A DNA stretch of 37,111 bases from an uncultured Akkermansia sp. (GTDB lineage: Bacteria > Verrucomicrobiota > Verrucomicrobiia > Verrucomicrobiales > Akkermansiaceae): positions 1 through 37,111 of the forward strand of contig CANRET010000015.1 in assembly GCA_947629715.1 (NCBI GenBank), read 5' to 3'. Shown piece by piece: positions 11,701 to 18,861 of this stretch (position 1 is its first letter; every line of letters starts with the position of its first letter). Position numbers and translations under genes: made by a program. Below the pieces are notes generated by a model. It was not told where the DNA came from, searched no databases, and saw nothing but the letters and a program-made list of their open reading frames with translations.

Positions 11701-12287
11701 TCGTGGTCCTGCAGCTCCACAAAAATGTTGTTCTCTCCGAAAATGTCCTTGAGTTCCAGCAACGTTTCCTCCGCTTTCTCCGGTCGCCCTTGCAGAATCC
11801 ACTCCTGCAGCGGCCCGGAAATGCAACCGGTCAGACAGATGAGTCCCTCGCTGTATTCGCGCAGTGTGGCAATATCCACGCGCGGCTTGTAATAGAAGCC
11901 CTCCAAGTGCCCCCGGGTCACCAGTTTGATGAGATTGGCCCAGCCTCGGTTGTTCTCGCAGAGCAGGACCAGATGCGTGTATTTGTTGCGTCCGGGCACC
12001 TGCTTTTTCACCTCTAGCGGGGTGGGAGAAAGGTAAATTTCGCAGCCTAAAATCGGCTTGAAATACGGTTTCTTTTCCTCCGGGTGTTCGGCGTTCCATG
12101 CCTTCACCTCCTTGTTGTGCTTCTTGGCATTTACCAAAAACTCAATGGCGGCAAACACATTCCCGTGGTCGGTGACGGCCGCTGCGTTCATCCCCATCTC
12201 CGAACACCGACGGATGAGATCCTTCGTACGGATCATCCCATCCAACAAGGAGTATTCGGTGTGTACGTGCAGGTGCGTGAAGGCCAT
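8769..12287 (-). CDS. dnaE: DNA polymerase III alpha subunit DnaE
   Basis: 1172 residues, the normal size for DnaE1. Domains in order: PHP domain (1 to about 280) starting MAFTHLHVHTEYSLLDG, with metal-ligand motifs HLHVH, TDHGN, GCEIYL and NDAHFLN...DAHD apparently intact; palm with GPGRGSAAGSLVAYC and the catalytic aspartates PPDIDIDFCQ; fingers with the FNKSHSACYGHISYWTAYLK block; a helix-hairpin-helix region; and an OB-fold near 1000-1080 (RDMAGMIRSVAV...TVEDFTGSTEALVW). It is the replicative polymerase core. The start at 12287 gives the canonical N-terminus; an upstream in-frame GTG at 12302 is less likely. A TAAAAT -10-like hexamer lies at 12312-12317. The long plus-strand open frame across it is a shadow. 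Confidence 0.97.
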   Translation of the reverse strand: MAFTHLHVHTEYSLLDGMIRTKDLIRRCSEMGMNAAAVTDHGNVFAAIEFLVNAKKHNKEVKAWNAEHPEEKKPYFKPILGCEIYLSPTPLEVKKQVPGRNKYTHLVLLCENNRGWANLIKLVTRGHLEGFYYKPRVDIATLREYSEGLICLTGCISGPLQEWILQGRPEKAEETLLELKDIFGENNIFVELQDHELKNERICTPELVRLARKHHVPLVVTNDAHFLNAADHDAHDILICVGTGNKKEDKKRVLYPVSSYLKSEEEMRDLFPDFPEACDNTQKIAARCNVSVKLDSTSTDRYPEFDTPDGSPREEYLRKVCYEGLAKRYGKERAENDAVLRERLENELKVINQLRFASYFLITADFINWAKDHDIPVGPGRGSAAGSLVAYCMRITNIDPMAFDLLFERFLNPERVSPPDIDIDFCQTRRPEVIDYVRNKYGERAVSHIITYGTMGAKSVIRDVARVLDLSYADSDRIAKLIESGPNVSLKGSYDNSEELRQLVMDSTYGEVWKYALKLEGTIRNVGMHAAGVVIGDRPLDEYVALTRDNLSNPEGEVVAQCDMGAIYNAGLLKMDFLGLKTLTVMKDAEGYVRMRVPNFRYDEVDINDAETLALLNRGDTLGVFQLESSGMVDTCRRYGIDKIDDIIALLALYRPGAMQFMDEMIAVKKGEKTARYEHPLLEQVSAPTYGVMIYQEQVQAAAKLLAGYTLGGADILRRAMGHKDLEEMKEQRARFVKGCRETNGIDEKTANAIFDKIQKFAGYGFNKSHSACYGHISYWTAYLKAHYPVEFLCGIMSNEAVSEKIGIFIQAGSRMGIETLGPCVNHSAVKFRPETMPNGRLAVRFGLAAVKSMSSDTVRVIVEEREAHGPYKSLEDFCYRIPPQNVRRNQIEALVQCGAFDCLHMSRAALFESIDNALGAAATVHRDNEAGQMPLFDMTTTAVSKKEALPVVSEWPKQKRLDEEKSLTGAYFSGNPLDAMRGVIDRSGYVAIGTLPDLTRDEIRNVRDMAGMIRSVAVKTSKSSGQKFAVITVEDFTGSTEALVWGDSYSKAAEVEGLLQEGSFVRFRARISEDDRTGSKRVSANGLELLNPAARRRRGKVSAFYLINLLTTRHDAGDIALIKKILADHPGKTPVHITFRNTLGNAATIQLDKSFAVTPSPDLDRCLSQYS

Positions 12288-12381
12288 GCGCAACTCTACC
12301 ACAGCCGCGCCATTTTAGCAAGTCTGCTGAAAACGAAAGCGGATCAAACGCCCGCCAAGGACGCGTGCCTGCGCGTATCGC

Positions 12382-13341
12382 TCAATCCAGCGAAATGAGT
12401 TCGTATTTGCGCGAGCCGAGCCCCATTTGCTCGGCGTATTCGAGTTGGTGCAGCCCACCCCGCGACTCAATGCGCTCCTTGAGGTCGTGCAGCTCTGCCT
12501 CCGGCAGTTTGTAGAGCAGATCAACGCTCGCCTGGTCCACTGCGAGAATATCCGTGGAAGCCACGATGCCGATGTCGCGCGCCGTGGGCTTGGCCGCTTC
12601 CACGCCCATGCAATCGCAGTCCACGGACATGTTGCGCATCACATTGATGTAGGTGATATGCTTGCCGAAGTGATCGACGGTCGCCTTGGCGGACTCCACC
12701 ATATTCTCCATGAAGGGGGCCTGACTGCAGGCCCAAGTGTTCTCCGGGACTGAGCCATGCACCATGGCCTTGCCGACCTTGCCATCTGCGCAACCGATGG
12801 CAATGTTTTTGATCGAGCCGCCGAAACCGCCCATGGGATGTCCTTTGAAGTGGGTGAGCACCACCATGGAATCGTAGTTCATGATGTTCATGCCCATACT
12901 CATCTCCTTGAAACGTTTGCCTCCCTTCACCGGCAGCATCACCGCCCCTGCCTCGTCCAGAATGTCCACCGGACAGAACGTCCAGCCGTTCACTTTGAGC
13001 GTTTCGCGATGCTTCTCCGTGGTGTCACGCCCGCCCTCGTAGAGCGTGTTGGTTTCCACAAGTGTGCTGTCGGGGATGGACTCCTGCAACGCTTTCACCA
13101 TGGGCACGGGGATGATGTTGGGACCGTGGGGTTCGCCGGAATGCCACTTGATGGCTACTTTCCCCTGAATGTCAGCCTTCACGTGATTATAAATTTTAAG
13201 CAGCCCCACCGGACTGATATCCTTCGTGAAATACACCTTGGCCACCGGGGGGTCCTGCTCCGGTCGGTCGGCGCCCTGTTCTGCCATGCAAACGCTTGCT
13301 CCCGCTGTCATTATCGTGATGAGATGAAAAATTGCTTTCAT
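12382..13341 (-). CDS. Secreted DUF362 domain protein
   Basis: 319 residues. A signal peptide (MKAIFHLITIMTAGASVCMA, cleavage about residue 20) is followed by a DUF362 domain: KVAIKWHSGEPHGPN, the long central GGFGGSIKNIAIGCADGKVGKAMVH block with conserved Gly, Lys and Cys, and DCDCMGVEAAKPTARDIGIVASTDILAVDQASVDL near the C-terminus. Many DUF362 proteins also carry a 4Fe-4S ferredoxin module; here no CxxCxxC cluster motif is present, so this is the stand-alone form. The biochemical role of the family is not established. It is read away from the tRNA genes, from a probable promoter at 13388-13416, and ends 95 bases before dnaE. Confidence 0.85.
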   Translation of the reverse strand: MKAIFHLITIMTAGASVCMAEQGADRPEQDPPVAKVYFTKDISPVGLLKIYNHVKADIQGKVAIKWHSGEPHGPNIIPVPMVKALQESIPDSTLVETNTLYEGGRDTTEKHRETLKVNGWTFCPVDILDEAGAVMLPVKGGKRFKEMSMGMNIMNYDSMVVLTHFKGHPMGGFGGSIKNIAIGCADGKVGKAMVHGSVPENTWACSQAPFMENMVESAKATVDHFGKHITYINVMRNMSVDCDCMGVEAAKPTARDIGIVASTDILAVDQASVDLLYKLPEAELHDLKERIESRGGLHQLEYAEQMGLGSRKYELISLD

Positions 13342-13387
13342 GATGGATGGAGCCGCACATGCCGCTCGTCTCCCCTTCTATTCTCCG

Positions 13388-13416
13388 AAACTACACTTTC
13401 AAATCCGACCCGTCAA
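13388..13416 (-). promoter_or_regulatory. Candidate promoter of the DUF362 gene
   Basis: Reading leftward: TTGACG (13411-13416), 17-bp spacer, TAGTTT (13388-13393). The leader would be about 40 bases. An 11-bp direct repeat CCGAAACTACA occurs at about 13385 and 13430 around it. Confidence 0.45.
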
Positions 13417-13472
13417 GTACAAATTCACCCCGAAACTACAAATAACTCTCGCGCAGCGAGCGAAAATTGTTC

Positions 13473-13500
13473 TTGACAACATTATGGAGTATGCTATACT
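13473..13500 (+). promoter_or_regulatory. Promoter of tRNA-Glu
   Basis: TTGACA (13473-13478), 16-bp spacer, TATACT (13495-13500). Expected start near 13507, giving a ~50-base 5' leader to be removed by RNase P. Confidence 0.8.
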
Positions 13501-13556
13501 GCGCCTGCTTTCGCCCATGGGGGAATCGCTCTCCCTGAAACGGAAGCGACGCATCC

Positions 13557-13628
13557 GTCCCCATCGTCTAGGGGTTAGGACATATGATTCTCAGTCATAG
13601 AACCGCGGTTCGAATCCGCGTGGGGATG
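13557..13628 (+). tRNA. tRNA-Glu(CUC)
   Basis: 72 bases. The acceptor arms GTCCCCA and TGGGGAT pair over 7 bp with a G1-U72 wobble; the D arm is GTCTAGGGGTTAGGAC; the anticodon stem TATGA/TCATA encloses the loop TTCTCAG with anticodon CTC; the T arm CGCGG-TTCGAAT-CCGCG is perfect. Base 73 is G and no CCA is encoded. A promoter lies upstream and a terminator directly downstream, so it is a single-gene unit. Confidence 0.95.
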
Positions 13629-13631
13629 TGA

Positions 13632-13665
13632 AAGGGTCAACGCCGACAAGGAGTTGACCCTTTTT
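13632..13665 (+). terminator. Rho-independent terminator of tRNA-Glu
   Basis: Perfect 8-bp stem GGGTCAAC (13634-13641) / GTTGACCC (13653-13660), extended by A-T pairs, followed by five T residues. Confidence 0.9.
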
Positions 13666-13706
13666 CAATGCCCGAAAGCGCAACGACCTCACCGAGAAGC
13701 CCGCGC

Positions 13707-13790
13707 TACCACCGACGGGACTCGAACCCGTACAGCCCGAAAGCCGGGAGATTTTAAGTCTCCTGCGTCTACCGATTCCGCCACAGTGGC
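13707..13790 (-). tRNA. tRNA-Leu(UAA)
   Basis: 84 bases on the minus strand. The acceptor arms GCCACTG and CGGTGGT pair over 7 bp with wobbles at G1-U72 and U6-G67. The D region GCGGAATCGGTAGACGC is typical of tRNA-Leu; the anticodon stem GGAGA/TCTCC encloses CTTAAAA, anticodon TAA; a long variable arm (CGGCTTTCGGGCTG region) marks the class II shape; the T arm is ACGGG-TTCGAGT-CCCGT. Base 73 is A and no CCA is encoded. It converges on tRNA-Glu. Confidence 0.95.
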
Positions 13791-13803
13791 GCGCACGGGG
13801 GGC

Positions 13804-13832
13804 ATTGTACAACAGGAGCGCTCAAAAGGCAA
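13804..13832 (-). promoter_or_regulatory. Promoter of tRNA-Leu
   Basis: Reading leftward: TTGCCT (13827-13832), 17-bp spacer, TACAAT (13804-13809), 13 bases before the tRNA 5' end. Confidence 0.65.
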
Positions 13833-13861
13833 GTCAAGGAAGTACGCGATGCATTTGCCTC

Positions 13862-15196
13862 TCACTCGCTGTACGGATAAACGCTGTAGAGCTTGGAGAG
13901 AATGGGATAGAGCATTCCGCGCCCGGCAGGACGGAAGTAGAGTTCCAGACGGACGTCGTGCGGTTGGTGGTCGGCGCCGCGACGAATGATAAAAACCGGA
14001 GCGCCTTGAGGCACAACGTCAAAAAGGACAGTGTGGCGGAGATGATTCGGAATGTCGCCGGGGATGTTGTGGAGAAAAAGTTCATCCGGATTGTGCGAAT
14101 AGCGAGCCGGTATTTCAAAACTCAGCAAGGTCTCCCCGGATTCTGCCTTCACGAGTTTGAGGACGAGAGTGCCCGGCTCGCCGGGATTCGCAATGATCTG
14201 CGCCTGATAGCAGCCTCCCTGTGCGTAAGGTTCGGAAAGCAAAACATCCGGCTGAACAGGAGCATCCGGGGAGGATGGCTCAGGATGAGAAGCGCCCGAA
14301 ATGAGCTGCGCGAGCGTAAGCGGAGTCGGAGCTTTTGCCAGAGGACGCACCATGTCATCTACGGTTCGAATGGCAGCGTTCAGGGCGCCGTGAGCATGCG
14401 GAGAATCGGTCGGACCTCGCCAGGCAAGCAGCAGGTAGTGCGCCCCTCCCAGATCCAGCGCCAGATCGGGGAGTTGGGCGCCGGATTCTGCCGGTTCGGG
14501 GAAAGAACGGCCGCTCTTCACGACGGTGTACCCGGAGGGCAGCTGCTCGCCGGGCGCGAGATGCAGGAAAGCGACGTGGACGAAGCCGGGCCCGACCTCC
14601 TCGCCCTGCAACACCATGACGACATGCCAGGGTTTTGAGTAGAAGTTTTGATCGGAGAGGGAAGCTGCCCAGCGCGGGGATTTTCTGACATAGACGCGCA
14701 GCAAGTCGGGGTGGTGCGACTCAAGGAAGGAGAGATTAGGGGCGGCCTGGATGGCAACGGGGGAAGTCGGTTCCGGGGAAATGGGGATGACGAGAGCCTG
14801 AGGGCCGCTCAGAATATCGGCGGGAGGCAGAGAAGAAGGAGTCTCCTCCTGGGCGACATGACTCTCCTTGTCACCGGGAGGTAAGGGAACATTTGCAAAA
14901 TAGGCCAACACGGCAAAAAGCGCAGCGGCGAGCAGCCATTCCGACGCCCATACGGCGCAGTGGATCAGGGTGCGCAGGTTGCGAAGGCGCAGCAACATGA
15001 AGAAGGATGACAAGATCAACACGGTGAGCGATACCAGGATTGCCGCCAGAATCACATCGCCCGCGTATTCCGGAGCGGATCCGCGCCAGGCGCGCGGAAG
15101 CATGCGCGGCCAAAGCAAGGGCAAGGTAGCCAGCAGAGCGAGCAGGCAACACGCAATATGCCAGATGTGCTGGCGTGCAATGAGCGGAATCTTCAT
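13862..15196 (-). CDS. Membrane-anchored protein of unknown function
   Basis: 444 residues from the chosen start at 15196. Three hydrophobic segments lie near the N-terminus: about residues 12-30 (IACCLLALLATLPLLW), 45-70 (VILAAILVSLTVLILSSFFMLL) and 80-105 (LLAAALFAVLAYFANV). A Pro/Ser-rich linker (EETPSSLPPADILSG) and a ~320-residue soluble domain follow, rich in beta structure (YSKPWHVVMVLQGEEVGPGFVHVAFLHLAPGE). I do not recognise the soluble domain and give no function. With three N-terminal segments the soluble part would be periplasmic if the N-terminus is cytoplasmic. The start at 15196 is preferred over the longer frame because the promoter at 15217-15245 lies inside the longer one. 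It is divergent from the HAD-GH84 operon. Confidence 0.65.
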   Translation of the reverse strand: MKIPLIARQHIWHIACCLLALLATLPLLWPRMLPRAWRGSAPEYAGDVILAAILVSLTVLILSSFFMLLRLRNLRTLIHCAVWASEWLLAAALFAVLAYFANVPLPPGDKESHVAQEETPSSLPPADILSGPQALVIPISPEPTSPVAIQAAPNLSFLESHHPDLLRVYVRKSPRWAASLSDQNFYSKPWHVVMVLQGEEVGPGFVHVAFLHLAPGEQLPSGYTVVKSGRSFPEPAESGAQLPDLALDLGGAHYLLLAWRGPTDSPHAHGALNAAIRTVDDMVRPLAKAPTPLTLAQLISGASHPEPSSPDAPVQPDVLLSEPYAQGGCYQAQIIANPGEPGTLVLKLVKAESGETLLSFEIPARYSHNPDELFLHNIPGDIPNHLRHTVLFDVVPQGAPVFIIRRGADHQPHDVRLELYFRPAGRGMLYPILSKLYSVYPYSE

Positions 15197-15216
15197 GAAG
15201 AAACAGAAACAACGTG

Positions 15217-15245
15217 AGAGTACCAGAATTGCCGCTCCTTGGCAA
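15217..15245 (-). promoter_or_regulatory. Promoter of the membrane protein gene
   Basis: Reading leftward: TTGCCA (15240-15245), 17-bp spacer, TACTCT (15217-15222), about 20 bases before the ATG. The short leader has no Shine-Dalgarno sequence. Confidence 0.5.
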
Positions 15246-15301
15246 GAGACATCAGGGCGGCTCCATCCGAAAATGTGATCGTTCATTCACGATTTTTGAG
15301 T

Positions 15302-15330
15302 TTGCCATGAAGTACGAATTGTGGTATCAT
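15302..15330 (+). promoter_or_regulatory. Promoter of the HAD-GH84-SGNH operon
   Basis: TTGCCA (15302-15307), 17-bp spacer, TATCAT (15325-15330). An in-frame ATG at 15329 overlaps the -10 box and cannot be the start; the ATG at 15362 is used, about 25 bases downstream of the predicted transcription start, with AAAGG shortly before it. Confidence 0.6.
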
Positions 15331-15361
15331 GCGGAGCAACGCAGATCGGGACAAAAGGCAT

Positions 15362-16024
15362 ATGCTGGAGGCAGTGATATTCGATATGGACGGAACGCTG
15401 GGGGATACGCTCTCCCTGTGTGTGGAAAGCTACAGACGCTGCGTGAGCGAGTTGACCGGCGAAACCCCTTCTGCGGAAGATGTGGAGAAGCATTTCGGGG
15501 TGAGCGACCGGGGAGTCTTGGGAAAGCTGCTTGGCATGTCGCCGGAGGACCCGAATTTGCCGATAAGGAGATTTGCGGAGGTCTACGAAGAACTGCACAA
15601 CGAGTACGCGCCCGAGCCGTTTCCCGGGATGCGTGACCTGTTGGAACGACTGGCGGCACGCGGATTGCGACTCGCGGTCATCACGGGTAAGGAACAGTAC
15701 ACCGCCCTGCCCACCCTGCGCCGTTTCGGCTTGATCGACCGCTTTGAGCTGTGTCTGTACGGCGACCCGTACTGCAATGCTAAAGCTCGGCGTATCCGGG
15801 AGTTGGTACAGCGCACGGGTTTGGCTTCCGGACAGATACTTTACGTAGGCGATATGCCGACGGACATTGAGCAAGCGAGGCGGGCGGGTGTGCGTGTGGC
15901 CTGCGCAGCCTGGGCGCCGGACGCGCCGAAATATGAGCAGTCCTGCCGCGCTCTGCAACCGGACGCGTATGTGAGAACCCTTGAGGAATTGGAGGCCGTC
16001 GTGGCCGAGATGCAGTCGCTATGA
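15362..16024 (+). CDS. HAD-superfamily phosphatase (phosphoglycolate phosphatase-like)
   Basis: 220 residues. The four HAD motifs are present: I, DMDGTL with the nucleophile Asp and the acid/base Asp two residues on (residues 8 and 10); II, VITGKE with Thr; III, the Lys of NAKARRI; IV, YVGDMPTDIEQARRAG, with Asp ligands for Mg. A helical cap of subclass I sits between motifs I and II. It hydrolyses a small phosphorylated metabolite. Phosphoglycolate is the classical substrate, but in this operon a sugar phosphate released by hexosaminidase action is an alternative. The stop codon overlaps the GH84 start (ATGA), pointing to translational coupling. Confidence 0.85.
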   Translation: MLEAVIFDMDGTLGDTLSLCVESYRRCVSELTGETPSAEDVEKHFGVSDRGVLGKLLGMSPEDPNLPIRRFAEVYEELHNEYAPEPFPGMRDLLERLAARGLRLAVITGKEQYTALPTLRRFGLIDRFELCLYGDPYCNAKARRIRELVQRTGLASGQILYVGDMPTDIEQARRAGVRVACAAWAPDAPKYEQSCRALQPDAYVRTLEELEAVVAEMQSL

Positions 16025-18861
16025 GTTTTCTACGTACAGCCTTTCTTACCCTGTTCATCTCAGCAGCCATGGCATCGGCCAACGACAGTCCCGTCTTCCC
16101 AACCCCGCAGCGTTGCGAGCTGAGCGGTCAGACGACACGCGTGCAGGAAGTGACTGTCCATGTGCGCACTACCGGAAAGGACGATGAGTTTCGGGAAGAA
16201 TTGCCCGCGCAGACTCCGGGGGCTTACGCCTTGCGCATCACCACGGGGCGCGCAGAGGTATGGGCCCATGATGAAGACGGACTCCACTACGCCAAGCAAA
16301 CGCTCAGCCAATTGCTGCGAGATGTGCCCGGAGCGAACGGCGCTCAGAAAGATCCTTTCCCGGACATGAGCATTGAGCAGGTGGCCAGGCAGGGAGAATT
16401 GCCCCTGGGGGTCGTGACGGATTGGCCGGATTTACCCTATCGGGGAGTGGTGGAGGGATACTACGGCATCCCATGGAGCGCGGCGGCGCGAAAATCCATT
16501 TTTGAGTTTATGGGGCGCAACAAGATGAATATCTATATCTACGCGCCCAAGGACGATCCCTTCCACCACGGCAACGGCTGCTACAAACCCTACCCTCCCG
16601 AGAAAGCCCGGGAGCTGCGCGAGTTGGTGGAAAGCGCTCATAAAAACCATGTGCGTTTTGTGTGGGCCATCCATCCCGCCAACACAGTGCGCTGGGAGGT
16701 GGATGAGGGTCGCCAGCAGCTTGAGGCGTTGTGTCGCAAACTGGAGGCCATGTACGACCTGGGAGTGCGTAATTTCGGACTGCTCACCGACGACACGACC
16801 GGTGAAATGGAGCGCGCTGAACGCCAGGTGCAGCTCGCCAACTATCTTACCCAAAACTTCCTCCGCAAACGTCCGGACGTCAATCAAACCCTCATCATGT
16901 GTCCCACCGGGTACAACCGCAGCTGGGCCAAGCCGGAGGAACTGCAAACCCTGGGCAAGGAGCTGGATCCTGACATATGCGTGATGTGGACGGGCGATAC
17001 CGTAGTCCATGACATCACCCTGGAAGGGCAGCGCTGGGTAAATCGTCTCTTGGGACGTTCCTCTTTCGTCTGGTGGAATTGGCCGTGCAACGACTTCAAA
17101 CCCAACCGTCTTTCCATGGGGCGCGCCTACGGATTGGGCACGGAGGAGGAAATGAAAAAGCAGATGAGCGGCTTCGTGGCCAATCCCATGGAAGAAGCAG
17201 AGGCGAGCAAGGTGGGGCTTTTCGGTGTGGCAAATTATGCGTGGAATATCACGCGCTTTGATTCCTTGAGCACCTGGGAACGAGGCATTGCGCGTCTCTA
17301 CCCGCAACGGCAAGACGCCATGAAAGTCTTCTGCGAGCATAATTCCTATCTGTTGCCGAACAACCACGGCTACGAGCGCGAGGAATCCACCCGTTGCGCG
17401 GATACAGCGCAGAAGCTCGTGGCGAGTCTGGAAAAAGAGGAACAGAATCCCGATGCTGCCCGCGCGCTGGCGGAAGAATACGAGAACATCCGCCGCACCG
17501 GACAGCAGCTTCTCGATACCCCGGGTCCCCTGCACGATGAGATCTTGCCGTGGTTGCAGCAGTTCGAAATGCTGGGGCGCGCAGGAACCCTGGCCATGCA
17601 GGCCCTGCTTGCGCCGGACATCGAGAAAAAGCTTGCCTTCTTTATGGAGGGGATGGATGTCCTCAACAAGATGCGAGCCACGAAACGCTTCGGATGGGAT
17701 GGCCACCGCATCGTCGGCACGACCGATGTGGAGGTGGCCATGTACGCCATGGGGCCAACCCTGCTCAAAGCCATGACGTACAACAACCGCTTTATCTACG
17801 CTTTCACGTCCGGGCGCAGTCGCATATTCCCCTCTTTCAGCACCTCCTGCGGCGATGCTGCCAAAAATCCGGAAGCGATGAGGGACGGAAATCCGCACAC
17901 GTTCTGGTCGAGCGAAAAGCGGCAACAGGAGGGAGACTGGTTCTGCCTGGATTACGGATCCCCGATCGATATTCGCCGGGTGAATCTGTTCATGGGGGGC
18001 GAACGCGCGGATGACTACGCGCCGCGCGGACAGTTTGAGGTATCGGATGACGGAACAAATTGGACGCCCGTCGGCGAAGAAGTGAGCGGTCCCTCGGTTG
18101 TGCTGCGCGTGGGAGGGCGGCCGGTGCTCGCGCGAATGGTGAGATTCCGCATCACGCAGGCAAACAAAAAATGGATGTCCATCTACGAGTTTTCCGTGAA
18201 TCAAACACCAACTCCGTACGCCATGAGCAATATGAGGGAGCGTCCGTTACTGCGCGCTGCCGAGTACCAGGACTCCGTGGGGATTGCGCGAGTGATGGAG
18301 GCGCTGACCATGTGGCCCGGCGAATTCATCGATTTGCAGGTGCCGGGGCTGGTGGACCCGCTCTACGTGGAGATCAACTTGGAAAATGACGAGGTGGAAC
18401 GCTGGGCCGCCGTGGAACTGATCACTGAGGACGGCAAAAAAGCGCCTGTTCGCGGACGAGCTGAACGAGGGGTCATCTTTATTGAGAATCCCACGCAGCA
18501 GCCGGTGCGAGCCATGAGACTCACCAACGCGAGTTCAGAACCTCGCCGGATCCGCCTCACTCGCTTCCGACTGGGCTACGCCGCCGGGGAAGGCGCCACG
18601 GCGACGCGGTTACTCACGGATCAGAATTTAACCACCGGCATCAGCTGTGAGGAGAAAGACCTCCAGGTCTCCATACCGCGTCCACCGGGCGTACACAAAG
18701 CTACCGTCGTGGGTACGGCAACCTGCAGTATCCAGGGCGCGCAGGAAATAGCCTCTTCACCTCACCTTCATTACTTCGACCTGCCGCCCGGGGAGGAGCC
18801 TCTCCGCCTCATCGTGCCGCAGCAACCTTCCAAATTCATCAACGAAATCATCCTGAAATGA
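16021..18861 (+). CDS. GH84 beta-N-acetylhexosaminidase with C-terminal F5/8C-type domain
   Basis: 946 residues. Signal peptide (MSFLRTAFLTLFISAAMASA, cleavage about residue 20); a GH20b-like N-terminal domain to about 130; the GH84 TIM barrel about 138-430, starting YRGVVEGYYGIPWS and including KNMN-like NKMNIYIYAPKDDP, FVWAIHP and the catalytic Asp pair D257-D258 in LLTDDTTGEM; a helical bundle; an F5/8C (CBM32-like) galactose-binding domain about 600-728 (AMRDGNPHTFWSS...YEFSVNQ); and a further beta-rich C-terminal part. GH84 enzymes remove terminal beta-GlcNAc from glycoconjugates such as mucin O-glycans by substrate-assisted catalysis. The enzyme should be exported. It overlaps its upstream neighbour by ATGA and the esterase gene downstream in the same way. 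Confidence 0.93.
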   Translation: MSFLRTAFLTLFISAAMASANDSPVFPTPQRCELSGQTTRVQEVTVHVRTTGKDDEFREELPAQTPGAYALRITTGRAEVWAHDEDGLHYAKQTLSQLLRDVPGANGAQKDPFPDMSIEQVARQGELPLGVVTDWPDLPYRGVVEGYYGIPWSAAARKSIFEFMGRNKMNIYIYAPKDDPFHHGNGCYKPYPPEKARELRELVESAHKNHVRFVWAIHPANTVRWEVDEGRQQLEALCRKLEAMYDLGVRNFGLLTDDTTGEMERAERQVQLANYLTQNFLRKRPDVNQTLIMCPTGYNRSWAKPEELQTLGKELDPDICVMWTGDTVVHDITLEGQRWVNRLLGRSSFVWWNWPCNDFKPNRLSMGRAYGLGTEEEMKKQMSGFVANPMEEAEASKVGLFGVANYAWNITRFDSLSTWERGIARLYPQRQDAMKVFCEHNSYLLPNNHGYEREESTRCADTAQKLVASLEKEEQNPDAARALAEEYENIRRTGQQLLDTPGPLHDEILPWLQQFEMLGRAGTLAMQALLAPDIEKKLAFFMEGMDVLNKMRATKRFGWDGHRIVGTTDVEVAMYAMGPTLLKAMTYNNRFIYAFTSGRSRIFPSFSTSCGDAAKNPEAMRDGNPHTFWSSEKRQQEGDWFCLDYGSPIDIRRVNLFMGGERADDYAPRGQFEVSDDGTNWTPVGEEVSGPSVVLRVGGRPVLARMVRFRITQANKKWMSIYEFSVNQTPTPYAMSNMRERPLLRAAEYQDSVGIARVMEALTMWPGEFIDLQVPGLVDPLYVEINLENDEVERWAAVELITEDGKKAPVRGRAERGVIFIENPTQQPVRAMRLTNASSEPRRIRLTRFRLGYAAGEGATATRLLTDQNLTTGISCEEKDLQVSIPRPPGVHKATVVGTATCSIQGAQEIASSPHLHYFDLPPGEEPLRLIVPQQPSKFINEIILK

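Noticed and set aside
8835..12017. 1060-codon open frame on the plus strand
   Set aside because: It is the antisense shadow of dnaE, whose motifs are unmistakable; the product shows no family features and is His/Val/Arg-rich as expected for a GC-rich shadow.
16432..18204. 590-codon open frame on the minus strand
   Set aside because: Antisense shadow of the GH84 gene; no start signals or domains.
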